From CBDVBD01 sp965372135 (GTDB taxonomy: Bacteria > Electryoneota > RPQS01 > CBDVBD01), in the NCBI GenBank assembly GCA_965372135.1, contig CBDVBD010000047.1, positions 1 to 20,578 on the forward strand: a stretch of 20,578 bases of DNA. The letters are read 5' to 3'. The notes under the pieces are model-generated. The model had not been told where the DNA came from, searched no databases, and saw only the letters and a program-made list of their open reading frames with translations. Each line of letters opens with the position of its first letter. Positions within the stretch are counted from its first letter, which is position 1. Both the position numbers and the translations under genes were made by a program. This document shows, piece after piece, positions 1 through 7,594 of this stretch.

Positions 1-177
1 TCGCTAAGAACGCAAAGAATACTATTGTTCAGAAGGAGTCTCGCGCAAAGCTCGCTAAGAACGCAAAGAATACTATTGTTCAGAGTGAATCTCGCGCAAA
101 GCTCGCTAAGAACGCAAAGAATACTATTGTTCAGAAGGAGTCTCGCGCAAAGCTCGCCAAGAAAGCAAAGAGGAAGG
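1..177. repeat. 51-bp tandem repeat, about 3.4 copies
   Basis: Copies begin at 1, 52, 103 and 154 (the last is partial and degenerate), with period exactly 51 bp. The array is cut by the window edge, so its true length is unknown. Each unit contains TCGCGCAAAGCTCGC followed by AAGAACGCAAAG and an AT-rich spacer. Copies 1 and 3 match over the visible unit and copy 2 differs at a few bases of the spacer. Related TCGCGCAGAGC sequences recur at 19981 and 20231, so this is a dispersed family. Because 51 is divisible by three, a frame stays open across the array, but it has no sign of being a gene. The array lies directly upstream of the Lon-like gene. Confidence 0.9.
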
Positions 178-248
178 CGAGTTGGAACAGTGTGGGGGAG
201 GATTGTAGTAGAAGAAGATAGACATTCAACATAGAATCGGGAGGACTT

Positions 249-2669
249 ATGTCCAACGTGAAACCGTTAACAACAGAACAACTAAGATGGAGATGCGATA
301 CGTCGTGCATCGATACCACGGATGTGGATGTCGAATCATTCCAGCAGATCATCGGGCAACGCCGGGCAGTGGAAGCGGTGCAGATGGGGTTGGAAATGGA
401 TCAGCCGGGATACAATATTTTTGTGACCGGTATGTCCGGTACCGGTCGAACGACCACTATCCACAGGATGCTGAGAGACATAGAGAAGTCGGGAAAAATC
501 CCCGACGATGTGTGCTATGTCAATAATTTTAAAGACGCTGACCGCCCGACGGTGATTCAACTTTCCGCTGGGTCCGGATGCCGATTGCGGGCGAATCTCG
601 AGCAGTTGTTGGAGAATTTGAAGACCGGCGTGCCTGCGGTGTTCGAACATGAAGAATATCAGAATCAACGCAAGAAGGCGACTGCTGTTTATCAAGAACG
701 GCGGCAGAAAATTATTAAAGGATTCGAAGACAAGCTGAAGGAAAAAGGATTTACCATGACCCAGGTGCAGATGGGACCGTTTACGCGACCGGATGTGCTG
801 CCGGTGATCGATGGGAAGCCGACCACGATCGAAGACCTCAATGCGTTGGTGCAGCAGGAGAAGTTTCCGGCGGAGAAATTGGAAGAATTGATCAAGACCC
901 GGGAAGAATTGACCCTAGAAATGGTGCAGGCGTTCAAGGAAACTCAGAAGATCGATGAGGAGATGAAGGAGGCGTTAGTGAAGCTGGATAGGGGGATTAT
1001 TACCCCGATTATCCACGAGATGATGCAGCAGATACACGATCATTACAAGAACGAAAAGTTGGGCGAGTTTCTGAATGATTTGGAAGAACATATCATGGAA
1101 AACCTGAACCGGTTTCGCACCAAAACGCCGGAGAAGGAACAGGGCGAGGGTGATAAAGACAAGGCAGAAGAGGGTGAATTTGGGGAATTCCAGGTGAATG
1201 TGTTGGTGGACAATTCCAAAAGCAAGGGACGTCCGGTGATAGTGGAAACGTCGCCCACCCATCGGAATTTGTTCGGGACTATCGAACGGCTTGTGGATCG
1301 CCGGGGGATATGGCAGACGGATTTTTCTAAGGTGAAGGCGGGTAGTTTTTTACGGGCGAACGGCGGATTTTTGGTAATTAATGCGTGGGATGCGTTGGTG
1401 GAGCCGGGAGTGTGGGAAACGTTGAAGCGGACACTTAGGAACCGGAAGGCGGAAATCCAGACCTTCGACCCACAGTTCAAGATTTACACCGGGTCATTGA
1501 AGCCGGAACCGATCGATGTGAACGTGAAAGTGGTGGTGGTAGGGGAATCGAATATTTACTATTTGCTACGGGAGTTGGATCACGATTTTGCCAAGATTTT
1601 TAAGGTGAAGGCGGATTTCGACACGGTGATGCCGCGGGATGAGAAGAATGTGCAGGAATATGTGTCGTTTGTGCGGGTGGCGTGTAAGCAGAACAAGCTG
1701 CGCCGGTTCAACAAGTCGGGAGTTGCCCAGTTGATGGAGTTCGGAGTGCGATTGGCAGGGGATCAGAATAAGCTGTCCACGCGGTTTCATGTGATTGCGG
1801 ATGTAATGCGGGAGGCGGATTATTGGGCGGGGAAGGGTAAGTCGAAGACGGTGATGGACATCCATGTGGATCAGGCGATTAAGGCGTGGCAGGATCGGGT
1901 GAGTTTGTGGGAGGACAAGTTCCAGGAACGGATTCATGAGGGGACGTTGTATATCGATACCGAGGGGGAAGTGGTGGGGCAGATCAACGGGTTGTCGGTG
2001 TACGATTTGGGGGAATATATGTTCGGGCTGCCGTCACGGATCACGGCGCAGACGTCGTTGGGGCGGTCCGGGGTAATCAATATCGAACGGGAAGCAGAGT
2101 TATCCGGGCATACCCATAATAAGGGAGTGTTGATTTTGTCGGGGTATTTGCAGGGGAAGTTTGCTCAGGAGAAGCCAATGGCGATGAACGCCAGTATCTG
2201 TTTCGAGCAGTCGTACGGCGGGGTGGACGGGGACAGCGCATCATCGACGGAAATTTATGCGATCCTGTCCAGTTTGGCGGAGGTGCCGATCCGGCAGGAT
2301 TTGGCGGTGACGGGGTCGGTGAATCAGCGGGGGGATATCCAGCCGATCGGAGGGGTAAATGAGAAGATCGAAGGATACTTCCGGGTGTGCAATGAACGAG
2401 GGCTTTCGGGCACCCAGGGGGTGATTATCCCCAAGTCCAATGTGCAGGATTTGATGTTGAAGGATGAGGTGGTCCAGGCAGTGGCGGATGGGAAGTTTCA
2501 GGTGTATTCGATCGAGCGGGTGGAAGAAGGGGTGGAACTGTTGATGGGGGCGCCGGCGGGGGAGCAGGATAGTAAAGGGCAGTATCCTAAAGACAGTGTG
2601 TTCGGGAAGGTGGATGCGAAGCTGAAGGTTTATGCGGAATTGATCAAGGATTATTTGCCGGGCAAATAA
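249..2669 (+). CDS. Lon-like ATP-dependent protease (LonB type, AAA_32 + Lon_C)
   Basis: An 806-aa cytosolic ATP-dependent serine protease of the COG1067/LonB-like class that would degrade damaged or regulatory proteins. Seen: a Walker A-type P-loop GMSGTGRTT at residues 61-69, a long helical charged insertion at about 150-320, and a C-terminal Lon protease domain. In that domain GDSAS supplies the catalytic Ser (residue 663) and NEKIEG the catalytic Lys (706). The 43-residue Ser-Lys spacing equals that of E. coli Lon (679/722). The length is normal for this subfamily, which lacks the N-terminal substrate domain of classical Lon. The start is supported by GGGAGGAC just upstream of ATG. The gene stands alone on the + strand, between a tandem repeat and a perfect palindrome at its stop codon. 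Subfamily assignment is confident; the substrate is unknown. Confidence 0.96.
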   Translation: MSNVKPLTTEQLRWRCDTSCIDTTDVDVESFQQIIGQRRAVEAVQMGLEMDQPGYNIFVTGMSGTGRTTTIHRMLRDIEKSGKIPDDVCYVNNFKDADRPTVIQLSAGSGCRLRANLEQLLENLKTGVPAVFEHEEYQNQRKKATAVYQERRQKIIKGFEDKLKEKGFTMTQVQMGPFTRPDVLPVIDGKPTTIEDLNALVQQEKFPAEKLEELIKTREELTLEMVQAFKETQKIDEEMKEALVKLDRGIITPIIHEMMQQIHDHYKNEKLGEFLNDLEEHIMENLNRFRTKTPEKEQGEGDKDKAEEGEFGEFQVNVLVDNSKSKGRPVIVETSPTHRNLFGTIERLVDRRGIWQTDFSKVKAGSFLRANGGFLVINAWDALVEPGVWETLKRTLRNRKAEIQTFDPQFKIYTGSLKPEPIDVNVKVVVVGESNIYYLLRELDHDFAKIFKVKADFDTVMPRDEKNVQEYVSFVRVACKQNKLRRFNKSGVAQLMEFGVRLAGDQNKLSTRFHVIADVMREADYWAGKGKSKTVMDIHVDQAIKAWQDRVSLWEDKFQERIHEGTLYIDTEGEVVGQINGLSVYDLGEYMFGLPSRITAQTSLGRSGVINIEREAELSGHTHNKGVLILSGYLQGKFAQEKPMAMNASICFEQSYGGVDGDSASSTEIYAILSSLAEVPIRQDLAVTGSVNQRGDIQPIGGVNEKIEGYFRVCNERGLSGTQGVIIPKSNVQDLMLKDEVVQAVADGKFQVYSIERVEEGVELLMGAPAGEQDSKGQYPKDSVFGKVDAKLKVYAELIKDYLPGK

Positions 2670-2675
2670 TCCTTG
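2645..2675. terminator. Perfect 31-nt palindrome over the Lon stop codon
   Basis: Fifteen-base arms (CAAGGATTATTTGCC and its exact complement) surround one central G. The stop codon TAA at 2667-2669 lies in the right arm, so the last codons are part of the stem. There is no T-run after it, so it is not a textbook intrinsic terminator. It may stop or protect transcripts from both sides, since the M49 gene on the other strand also ends nearby at 2921. Function is inferred. Confidence 0.5.
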
Positions 2676-2685
2676 TAGTTGGCAA

Positions 2686-2888
2686 TCCGCCGTTAGGCGG
2701 ACAAGGTTGGAAAGTTATCAAGTGAGCAAGTGAACAAGTGCCCCCCCTTAGTCCCCCCCGGGAACCGGAGGGGAGGTTATGGAGAAACCTGAGTAGCAAG
2801 GTACCCGGGGTATCCAACCCGACCACAAGATGTCAGAATCGCAGGGATCCTGACCTACACATTGAGATCCTTTCCGCCAGTGGGCGGA
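2686..2888. repeat. Intergenic repeat cluster between convergent genes
   Basis: This gap between the convergent Lon and M49 genes holds no credible gene. It contains two hairpins of one family, TCCGCC-gtta-GGCGGA at 2686-2701 and TCCGCC-agtg-GGCGGA at 2873-2888. A third copy is at 12095-12110. At 2736-2774 is a diverged partial copy of the C/G-rich element found twice at 7274-7478 (runs of C, then GGGAACCGG, then a G run). A degenerate AAGTGA-type minisatellite lies at about 2718-2740. Confidence 0.75.
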
Positions 2889-2920
2889 CTTTCAGCACTG
2901 CGTTCAGGATGACCTAATTT

Positions 2921-4927
2921 CTATTCGGTTTGGTGGGGGAGTTTGTGGGAGTAGGATAACATTTGGGCGATGAAGTCGCGGGGGTAAGAAATGTTGATGT
3001 CGTTGACGCGACCCAAGGGCTGGGCATCCAATTCCAACTCCGGCATGATGTTGGCTATGTGTTCGGGGAGGTCCAGTTTTTCCATGCGCTGTTGAACTTC
3101 GTCGCGCCAAACGGTGTTCAACGGTACGCCGTAGGTTTCTACTAAGTCACGGGCTGCCTGGTAATCGCCGGTGGTTCTGATGCGTGTGACTTCCGCCAGT
3201 AATTCTGCAATCCCTTCCTGCATTTTCTCCAAATCGGTCACCACCAGATACAGTTTTCCCTCCTGACGCAAGGTGTCCACAACACCGGTAACCTGCCTTA
3301 GATATTCCACAATCATGTGATGCCCGCGGGCGTGGTCGGATACGAATTGGGATAAATCTCCGGTAAATTGCAAGCTGAGCAAATCGCTTCGCACGTAACG
3401 CCGGTAAATGGCTTCCCCGCAATCCTTATCGGGGACGATGCCGAGTTCACGGCTAATGGGGTGGGGCATGAAGTACAACGCCACCAGGTCGGCACGGGCT
3501 TCGCTTATGGTCGATGCGTATTCTCCCAGTTTTCCTATGGCTCCAGGTTCTACCTTTTGGGTGCCGTGTCCGATGATTTCGTGCATGGCTGTGGAGAGGA
3601 ACCGGGTGATGATACCCCATTTTTCCCACTGCGCTATTACTTTGTCATTTTCCGCGAATTCGTTGGAGGCGATATTGCCCCATACTAATTTAGCGGCATC
3701 GTTGGTGTTGGTCAGGATCACATTTTTGGAGCCGTATTTCTGCTTGATGGCGTCATCGTTGGGTAAGTTGATGCCTCCGGGGCAGACCGGACCGGAGCCT
3801 CCGACACCCATAATCACGTTGACGGCTTTGCCGGTGGGGATGATGGGGTTGGGGTTTTTGTAGGCGGAATCCCAGGGGGCTACAGCTTCGAATTCCGCTA
3901 TATGCTGTGCCATTAGCTGCATTTTTTTGGTTCGGGTGGAATCGATGGTGTACACCAAACCCTGGTAGAAGCCTTTTTGCCCGCGGGGGTCGCGGTACAC
4001 TTCGATAAAGCCGATGGAGAAATCCACCGGAGATTGATCCTGTAACCATGCGATATTCGCCAGGCGGAATTCCTCAGGATCACCGGTTTCCAGGTATCGA
4101 ATGAGGTGGGTCAGGGCTTTCTGCTGGGTAGGGCGGGCGATCATCCGAGCCTGGTCCAATTCCTCGATCATTTTTGCGATGGTTTCCGCCATGCGTCCCG
4201 CTGGGACTTCCCGGCTTCCGGATCGGTAAATTTCCTCATGGATGCCGTCTCGGTCTTTGACCAGCCGGGAATTCAGAGGGTATTGTTCCTCAAAGGCTTC
4301 CGCTTCGGCAAGGGTGATGTTTTGGTAGTAGTTGACGGCGCTTCCGGTTAGGATATCATCGGGCGGGTCGGGGGATTTGTTGGTGAGGATGGGATCGAAA
4401 TCGGGGTCGAACAGGGTGGGGGATATTTCGTCGATGAGGGTGTGTAATTCTTCGAGGGTTGCGGTTCCGAAGTCGGCACCGTGGGCATAGGCGGAGTCGG
4501 CGGCTTGACCCAGTTCAGTTTTGTTGAAGTGCGGCAGGAATTTTCGATAGGTTCTGTAATCATAGGGACCGGTGAATGTCCAGTATTTTTTCAGGTACAG
4601 GGTGATGTTTTCCAGGATTTCCCATGACGTGCCCTGGGGATGGGTGATAATTTCCTCCAACAGGCTGCGGATTTCAAGGGCATGGCGGTGGGTTTGATCG
4701 TATGCCAGATCGCGACCGGCGATGGATGCGCGGGATAGATGATAGGCGATGCGTTTGTCATTTAGGGATAGTTTTTCGAATCCGGGGACTTTGATAGATA
4801 CCACGACAACGTCGTCGAAGGTTTCTATCAGCTCCGGATTTACCGGGAGTATCTCTTCGGTAGCGCAGCCCAGGATTCCGATTGATATGGCGCTGAGCAG
4901 GAACATAATGATTAGGTATCGGACCAT
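2921..4927 (-). CDS. Dipeptidyl-peptidase III-like zinc peptidase (M49), lipoprotein
   Basis: Predicted zinc exopeptidase that removes dipeptides from the N-terminus of short peptides. Counting from the chosen ATG (4925-4927), the 668-aa protein has the M49 signature HEIIGH at 449-454 and the second zinc motif SEARAD at about 475-480. The first motif supplies two His ligands and the catalytic Glu; E476 would be the third ligand. The roughly 27-residue gap between motifs matches the short bacterial form rather than the roughly 57-residue gap of human DPP III. FIEVYRDP upstream is also typical. The frame is open 34 codons further upstream (to 5029), but the internal ATG is preferred. It puts a basic/hydrophobic signal and the lipobox ILGC at the N-terminus, so the enzyme is probably anchored at the envelope and faces the periplasm. 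An AGAAG sequence lies just upstream. It is divergent from the small membrane protein at 5168. Peptide scavenging is inferred. Confidence 0.93.
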   Translation of the reverse strand: MVRYLIIMFLLSAISIGILGCATEEILPVNPELIETFDDVVVVSIKVPGFEKLSLNDKRIAYHLSRASIAGRDLAYDQTHRHALEIRSLLEEIITHPQGTSWEILENITLYLKKYWTFTGPYDYRTYRKFLPHFNKTELGQAADSAYAHGADFGTATLEELHTLIDEISPTLFDPDFDPILTNKSPDPPDDILTGSAVNYYQNITLAEAEAFEEQYPLNSRLVKDRDGIHEEIYRSGSREVPAGRMAETIAKMIEELDQARMIARPTQQKALTHLIRYLETGDPEEFRLANIAWLQDQSPVDFSIGFIEVYRDPRGQKGFYQGLVYTIDSTRTKKMQLMAQHIAEFEAVAPWDSAYKNPNPIIPTGKAVNVIMGVGGSGPVCPGGINLPNDDAIKQKYGSKNVILTNTNDAAKLVWGNIASNEFAENDKVIAQWEKWGIITRFLSTAMHEIIGHGTQKVEPGAIGKLGEYASTISEARADLVALYFMPHPISRELGIVPDKDCGEAIYRRYVRSDLLSLQFTGDLSQFVSDHARGHHMIVEYLRQVTGVVDTLRQEGKLYLVVTDLEKMQEGIAELLAEVTRIRTTGDYQAARDLVETYGVPLNTVWRDEVQQRMEKLDLPEHIANIMPELELDAQPLGRVNDINISYPRDFIAQMLSYSHKLPHQTE

Positions 4928-5029
4928 GATCTTCTCGATTTTATTACGGTTTTTGTGTGATCGGGAGTACAGCATGGTTGGGTTTTGTGTCGTAAATTTG
5001 ACTGTTAGTAGGTGTGCAACACTTTTCAT

Positions 5030-5038
5030 ACTATATCA
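5030..5038 (-). promoter_or_regulatory. Possible extended -10 promoter of the M49 gene
   Basis: On the - strand the sequence reads TGATATAGT, an extended -10 (TGnTATAGT, one mismatch to TATAAT), about 95 nt before the M49 ATG. No good -35 box is seen, which is tolerable with an extended -10. Inference from motif only. Confidence 0.35.
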
Positions 5039-5167
5039 GTGTGTTTAACGTGGTTTAAGGAAATTGTTTTTTTGTTTGGTGATTGGGATTGTAATTGATG
5101 TCGGTTATTGGTATATTTACACCGGTTATATTTATGATAGTACTCCTAATTAAGATTGGTTGCGGCT

Positions 5168-5374
5168 ATGGAAAAGAAGTTTTGGCTGATTACGGTGATA
5201 TTTTTCGTGACGGTAGCGATTTGTTTTTTGATGATAGCTTCCCAGCGGCTGCCCGGAACGATTAGTCCCGCGGTTGCTTCGCCCCCGCAGGTGGATCAGC
5301 CGGTTCAGGAGCGGGTTGCGCCGGTGTCTGGCTTAACAACGGGGAATTTAGTTATTAAAGGGAATTCGCGCTGA
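5168..5374 (+). CDS. Small single-pass membrane protein, unknown function
   Basis: A 68-aa protein not recognised as any named family. Residues 1-4 are MEKK, followed by a strongly hydrophobic stretch (about 6-24) that would be a signal anchor. After it comes a proline-rich, low-complexity segment (SPPQVDQPVQERVAP) and a short tail, so it looks like a membrane-tethered peptide with its tail outside the cytoplasm. The ATG at 5168 is preferred over an in-frame TTG at 5156 because it begins with the usual positive residues, but neither has a clear ribosome binding site. It starts divergently from the M49 gene and is followed 83 bp later by an intrinsic terminator on its own strand, which argues that this short region is transcribed as a unit. 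Expression is not certain. Confidence 0.5.
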   Translation: MEKKFWLITVIFFVTVAICFLMIASQRLPGTISPAVASPPQVDQPVQERVAPVSGLTTGNLVIKGNSR

Positions 5375-5390
5375 TGTAATTTGGCAATCG

Positions 5391-5408
5391 GTCCGGTTCC
5401 AGCCGGAC
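5391..5408. repeat. Short dispersed hairpin
   Basis: GTCCGG-ttccag-CCGGAC, a 6-bp stem. It is preceded by TTGGCAATC and followed by TTTCA. The same TTGGCAATC precedes the hairpin at 2686, and GGACTTTCA follows the hairpins at 2873 and here, which suggests one repeat family with variable stems. Confidence 0.5.
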
Positions 5409-5457
5409 TTTCATATAAATCGCAGAGTGATCGAAGTTTTCGGTCACCATGAAACCT

Positions 5458-5486
5458 AAGCCGGTGTTGTACACCGGCTTTTTTTA
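5458..5486 (+). terminator. Intrinsic terminator after the small membrane protein
   Basis: A 10-bp perfect stem AAGCCGGTGT-tgt-ACACCGGCTT followed by T-rich sequence on the + strand. It ends the transcript of the 5168-5374 gene and stops read-through into the convergent TPR gene. There is no T-run on the other strand, so it acts on + only. Confidence 0.88.
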
Positions 5487-5593
5487 TGATTGATTTTGTT
5501 TATAGAATAATGGTCGGTTGATTTGCTTGATTTCCATTGGGAACTTTTGTATATTAGGCACCGGGAAGCCTGGTGCAGCAAGAATATCGGCTG

Positions 5594-6874
5594 TTAGGGG
5601 GTTGCAGGTTTTTCTTCCAGTCGATCCAGGCTGTCCTGGATTGCCATTTTCTGTTCTAAGGTTTTGATTCGGTTTGTGGCGCCGGGGGAACGCGGTCCGC
5701 CGAGTTCGATGTATCTTCGGTAACATTCGATGGCTTCCGGGTAGTCGTGTACGTAGTTGTCGTATAAGTATGCCCGGTTCAACCAAGCTTCCGCGTAGTT
5801 CTGGTTTTTGCTGAGAGCTTCATCGTAGGATTCTCTGGCACGTTCGAAGTCGCCGATTTCCCGATAATGATTTCCCAGTCCAATATAGGCTCTCAGGAAT
5901 TTGGGATTGTGTTTGAGGGAATTGTGTAAGGCTTGTACGATTCCTTCGCCGTCGTAACCTTCGCCGTATTTTTCGCCGTCCTCGTTGTACGCCAGGACCA
6001 TGGAGAGGTTGTACCAGGCTTCACCGTAATCGGGTTTATTTTCCACTGCTCGGCGATAGCTTTGGGCGGCTAAGCCCCATTCACGCATGTCCTGATATAC
6101 GGTACCCATGTTGTAGTGTACCTGGTAGAAGTCGGGTTTTAAGTCGATGGCGGCTTGATAGATTTCGATGGCTTTCGGGTAGTTTTTTGATTGATGATAT
6201 GATAGTCCCAGATTCTGATATGCCGATGTGAATTCCGGATCGTTCTCGATGGCTTTTTCCAGCAGCGCCACTTTTCGATTCAGGGTTTCGGGGTCAGTGT
6301 TGGTGAGCTTTCGGGCTTGGTAAAATAGGTTTAATGCTTCCTGGTGTCGGAATTCTTTCATTTTTTCGGCGCGGGCTTTGGGGTCGGTAATCTGCAGGAA
6401 TTCGCGGTGGTTCTCGATCCATAATTCGGCGTATTCTTCCGGTGGATTACGGTCGTTTCCTTTGATCGATGAGGTTCGGGTGGTGCCGTCTTCGGGGGCG
6501 ATCAGCCTTAGGAAAAGTTCCCAGTTTGCGGGGTCGCCCTGGAGTTCGCCGGCGATCACCCAGTGGGCGGAAGTTCGGTAGCCTTCATCGCGGATTTCGT
6601 CGTTGGTCAATGTTTGGTCGGTTACGGGGTCTGCGACATCGCCGACCAGGGAAAATCCGGTTTCACCGTCGATGCAGTCCCGGAATGCCCGATGCAGGTC
6701 GGAAGCCAAGATTCTGGTGGTCTGGTTGGATTCCAGCAGGGTGAAGGGCAGGATCAAGAGTCGAACGTTGGATGTGGCGTCCGCGGAAGCCGGACTAAAT
6801 AACCGCAGCAGGATTGCCGCCAGCGCTATTGTGGTGATTTTGGAAACGTGGTGTTGTGTTTTTGTGGTATTCAT
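5594..6874 (-). CDS. Secreted/periplasmic TPR-repeat protein
   Basis: A 426-aa protein with an N-terminal signal peptide (hydrophobic run ALAAILLRLF, cleavage probably near ASADA, residues 29-33). Residues about 37-160 form a mixed alpha/beta domain starting LLILPF, resembling the N-terminal domains seen in TolB-N or CsgG/FlgO-type envelope proteins; this part is a tentative comparison. From about 182 to 393 there are roughly six tetratricopeptide repeats with the usual pattern (for example AYQNLGLSYHQSKNYPKAIE and AYIGLGNHYREIGDFERARE). The fourth repeat is widened by a glycine- and glutamate-rich insertion at about 298-310. It probably acts as a protein-interaction scaffold outside the cytoplasm; no partner is encoded beside it. 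The start is set by the signal peptide. A promoter lies only about 8 nt upstream, leaving almost no 5' leader. Confidence 0.88.
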   Translation of the reverse strand: MNTTKTQHHVSKITTIALAAILLRLFSPASADATSNVRLLILPFTLLESNQTTRILASDLHRAFRDCIDGETGFSLVGDVADPVTDQTLTNDEIRDEGYRTSAHWVIAGELQGDPANWELFLRLIAPEDGTTRTSSIKGNDRNPPEEYAELWIENHREFLQITDPKARAEKMKEFRHQEALNLFYQARKLTNTDPETLNRKVALLEKAIENDPEFTSAYQNLGLSYHQSKNYPKAIEIYQAAIDLKPDFYQVHYNMGTVYQDMREWGLAAQSYRRAVENKPDYGEAWYNLSMVLAYNEDGEKYGEGYDGEGIVQALHNSLKHNPKFLRAYIGLGNHYREIGDFERARESYDEALSKNQNYAEAWLNRAYLYDNYVHDYPEAIECYRRYIELGGPRSPGATNRIKTLEQKMAIQDSLDRLEEKPATP

Positions 6875-6881
6875 GATCGTT

Positions 6882-6909
6882 AAAATAATGATTTGAACCG
6901 GAAAGTCAA
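6882..6909 (-). promoter_or_regulatory. Promoter of the TPR gene; leaderless transcript likely
   Basis: On the - strand: TTGACT (6904-6909), a 16-bp spacer, TATTTT (6882-6887), then seven bases to the ATG. The start site expected from this -10 falls at or beside the A of the start codon, and no Shine-Dalgarno sequence is present. The 11 bases ACTTGACTTTC are identical to those at the nadA promoter. Confidence 0.6.
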
Positions 6910-7108
6910 GTTATTTTTCCTAATCTTTTCACCTTCATTTAACGGCAGTCCTTTGTTTCAGGTTCCACTGCTGGATGCGATTCAGAGATTTCAGGTTGTT
7001 CTCCTGGGAATCCGGGGCATCCGTCGGCACGGAGGAATCTGGAAATAATGCTTGATTATGAAGATGGAACTTTATAATTTTAGGAAGTGTGAAGGGGAGC
7101 AATGGTTT

Positions 7109-7158
7109 GATTGTTCCATTGTTCGATTGTCTCATTGTTAAATTGCTAAATTGTTATG
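7109..7158. repeat. Degenerate ATTGTT minisatellite
   Basis: About six units of 7-9 bp with the core ATTGTT (GATTGTTCC, ATTGTTC, GATTGTCTC, ATTGTTAA, ATTGCTAA, ATTGTT). It has no coding potential. It sits in the long gap between the divergent TPR gene (-) and proline dehydrogenase (+). Confidence 0.6.
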
Positions 7159-7190
7159 TGCTAAAAGGTCGAAGAATTTGATGAATAACC

Positions 7191-7264
7191 GCAGGGTGAG
7201 GAATCGTGATTCGTTGAATCGAAATTCGTTGAATCGTAATTCGTTGACAGCCTGCAGCACAGAA
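7191..7264. repeat. GAATCG-nn-ATTCGTT hairpin element with a triplicated core
   Basis: Outer arms GCAGG (7191-7195) and CCTGC (7251-7255) enclose three tandem 15-mers GAATCGnnATTCGTT at 7201, 7216 and 7231, then a tail CTGCAGCACAGAAA. Related single-core elements lie at 12121-12158 and 18744-18788. Each 15-mer is itself a short inverted repeat (GAATCG/ATTCGTT). Confidence 0.8.
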
Positions 7265-7273
7265 ATTTAGGAA

Positions 7274-7478
7274 GTGTGAAAGTGCCCCCCCTTTTGTTCC
7301 CCCCCGGGAACCGGGGGGGAGATAAAGCCAGTCCCCCCCTGCAAATCCGTCAGGAGCCGGACAAGTCTGCCAGTGGGCGACAGACGTGTGAAAGTGCCCC
7401 CCCTTTTGTTCCCCCCCGGGAACCGGGGGGGAGATAAAGCCAGTCCCCCCCTGCAAATCCGTCAGGGGCCGGACAAGT
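7274..7478. repeat. Two 93-bp direct repeats, C/G-rich
   Basis: Copies at 7274-7366 and 7386-7478 (offset 112 bp) differ at one visible base (AGGAGCC against AGGGGCC). Each has GTGTGAAAGTG, a C-run, GTTCCCCCCCGGGAACC, a G-run, then AGCCAGTCCCCCCCTGC and CCGTCAGG. The palindromic CCCCCCGGGAACCGGGGGG part can form a strong stem. The 19-bp linker CTGCCAGTGGGCGACAGAC looks like a worn copy of the TCCGCC-hairpin family. A partial third copy is at 2736-2774. From 7479 to the proline dehydrogenase RBS at about 7580 I see no strong motif. Confidence 0.9.
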
Positions 7479-7594
7479 AGCAGGGGGGGTAAGAACGCCC
7501 ACAGGTGGTATGCTATCGGCGTTAGACGTGACTGCGGAGAGTCGATACCAGAAATGAGATTGGTTTTTAATTAGCCCACGGAGGATCAATCGCA

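Noticed and set aside
1..177. CRISPR array at the left edge.
   Set aside because: The units are a direct head-to-tail tandem with period 51 and no unique spacers between repeats. No cas genes are present.
25..234. Open frame across the 51-bp tandem repeat (a repetitive SLAQSSLRTQRILLFRR-type peptide).
   Set aside because: It stays open only because the repeat period is a multiple of three. It has no ribosome binding site or recognisable domain, and the same repeat family occurs in non-coding DNA at 19981 and 20230.
4928..5029. Upstream extension of the M49 protein by 34 residues.
   Set aside because: It would bury the lipoprotein signal inside the protein; the internal ATG gives a canonical signal and lipobox.
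7201..7245. Short CRISPR-like or iteron array of GAATCG 15-mers.
   Set aside because: There are no spacers, only three units, and the same core occurs singly inside hairpin elements elsewhere. No replication initiator gene is nearby, so an origin is not supported.
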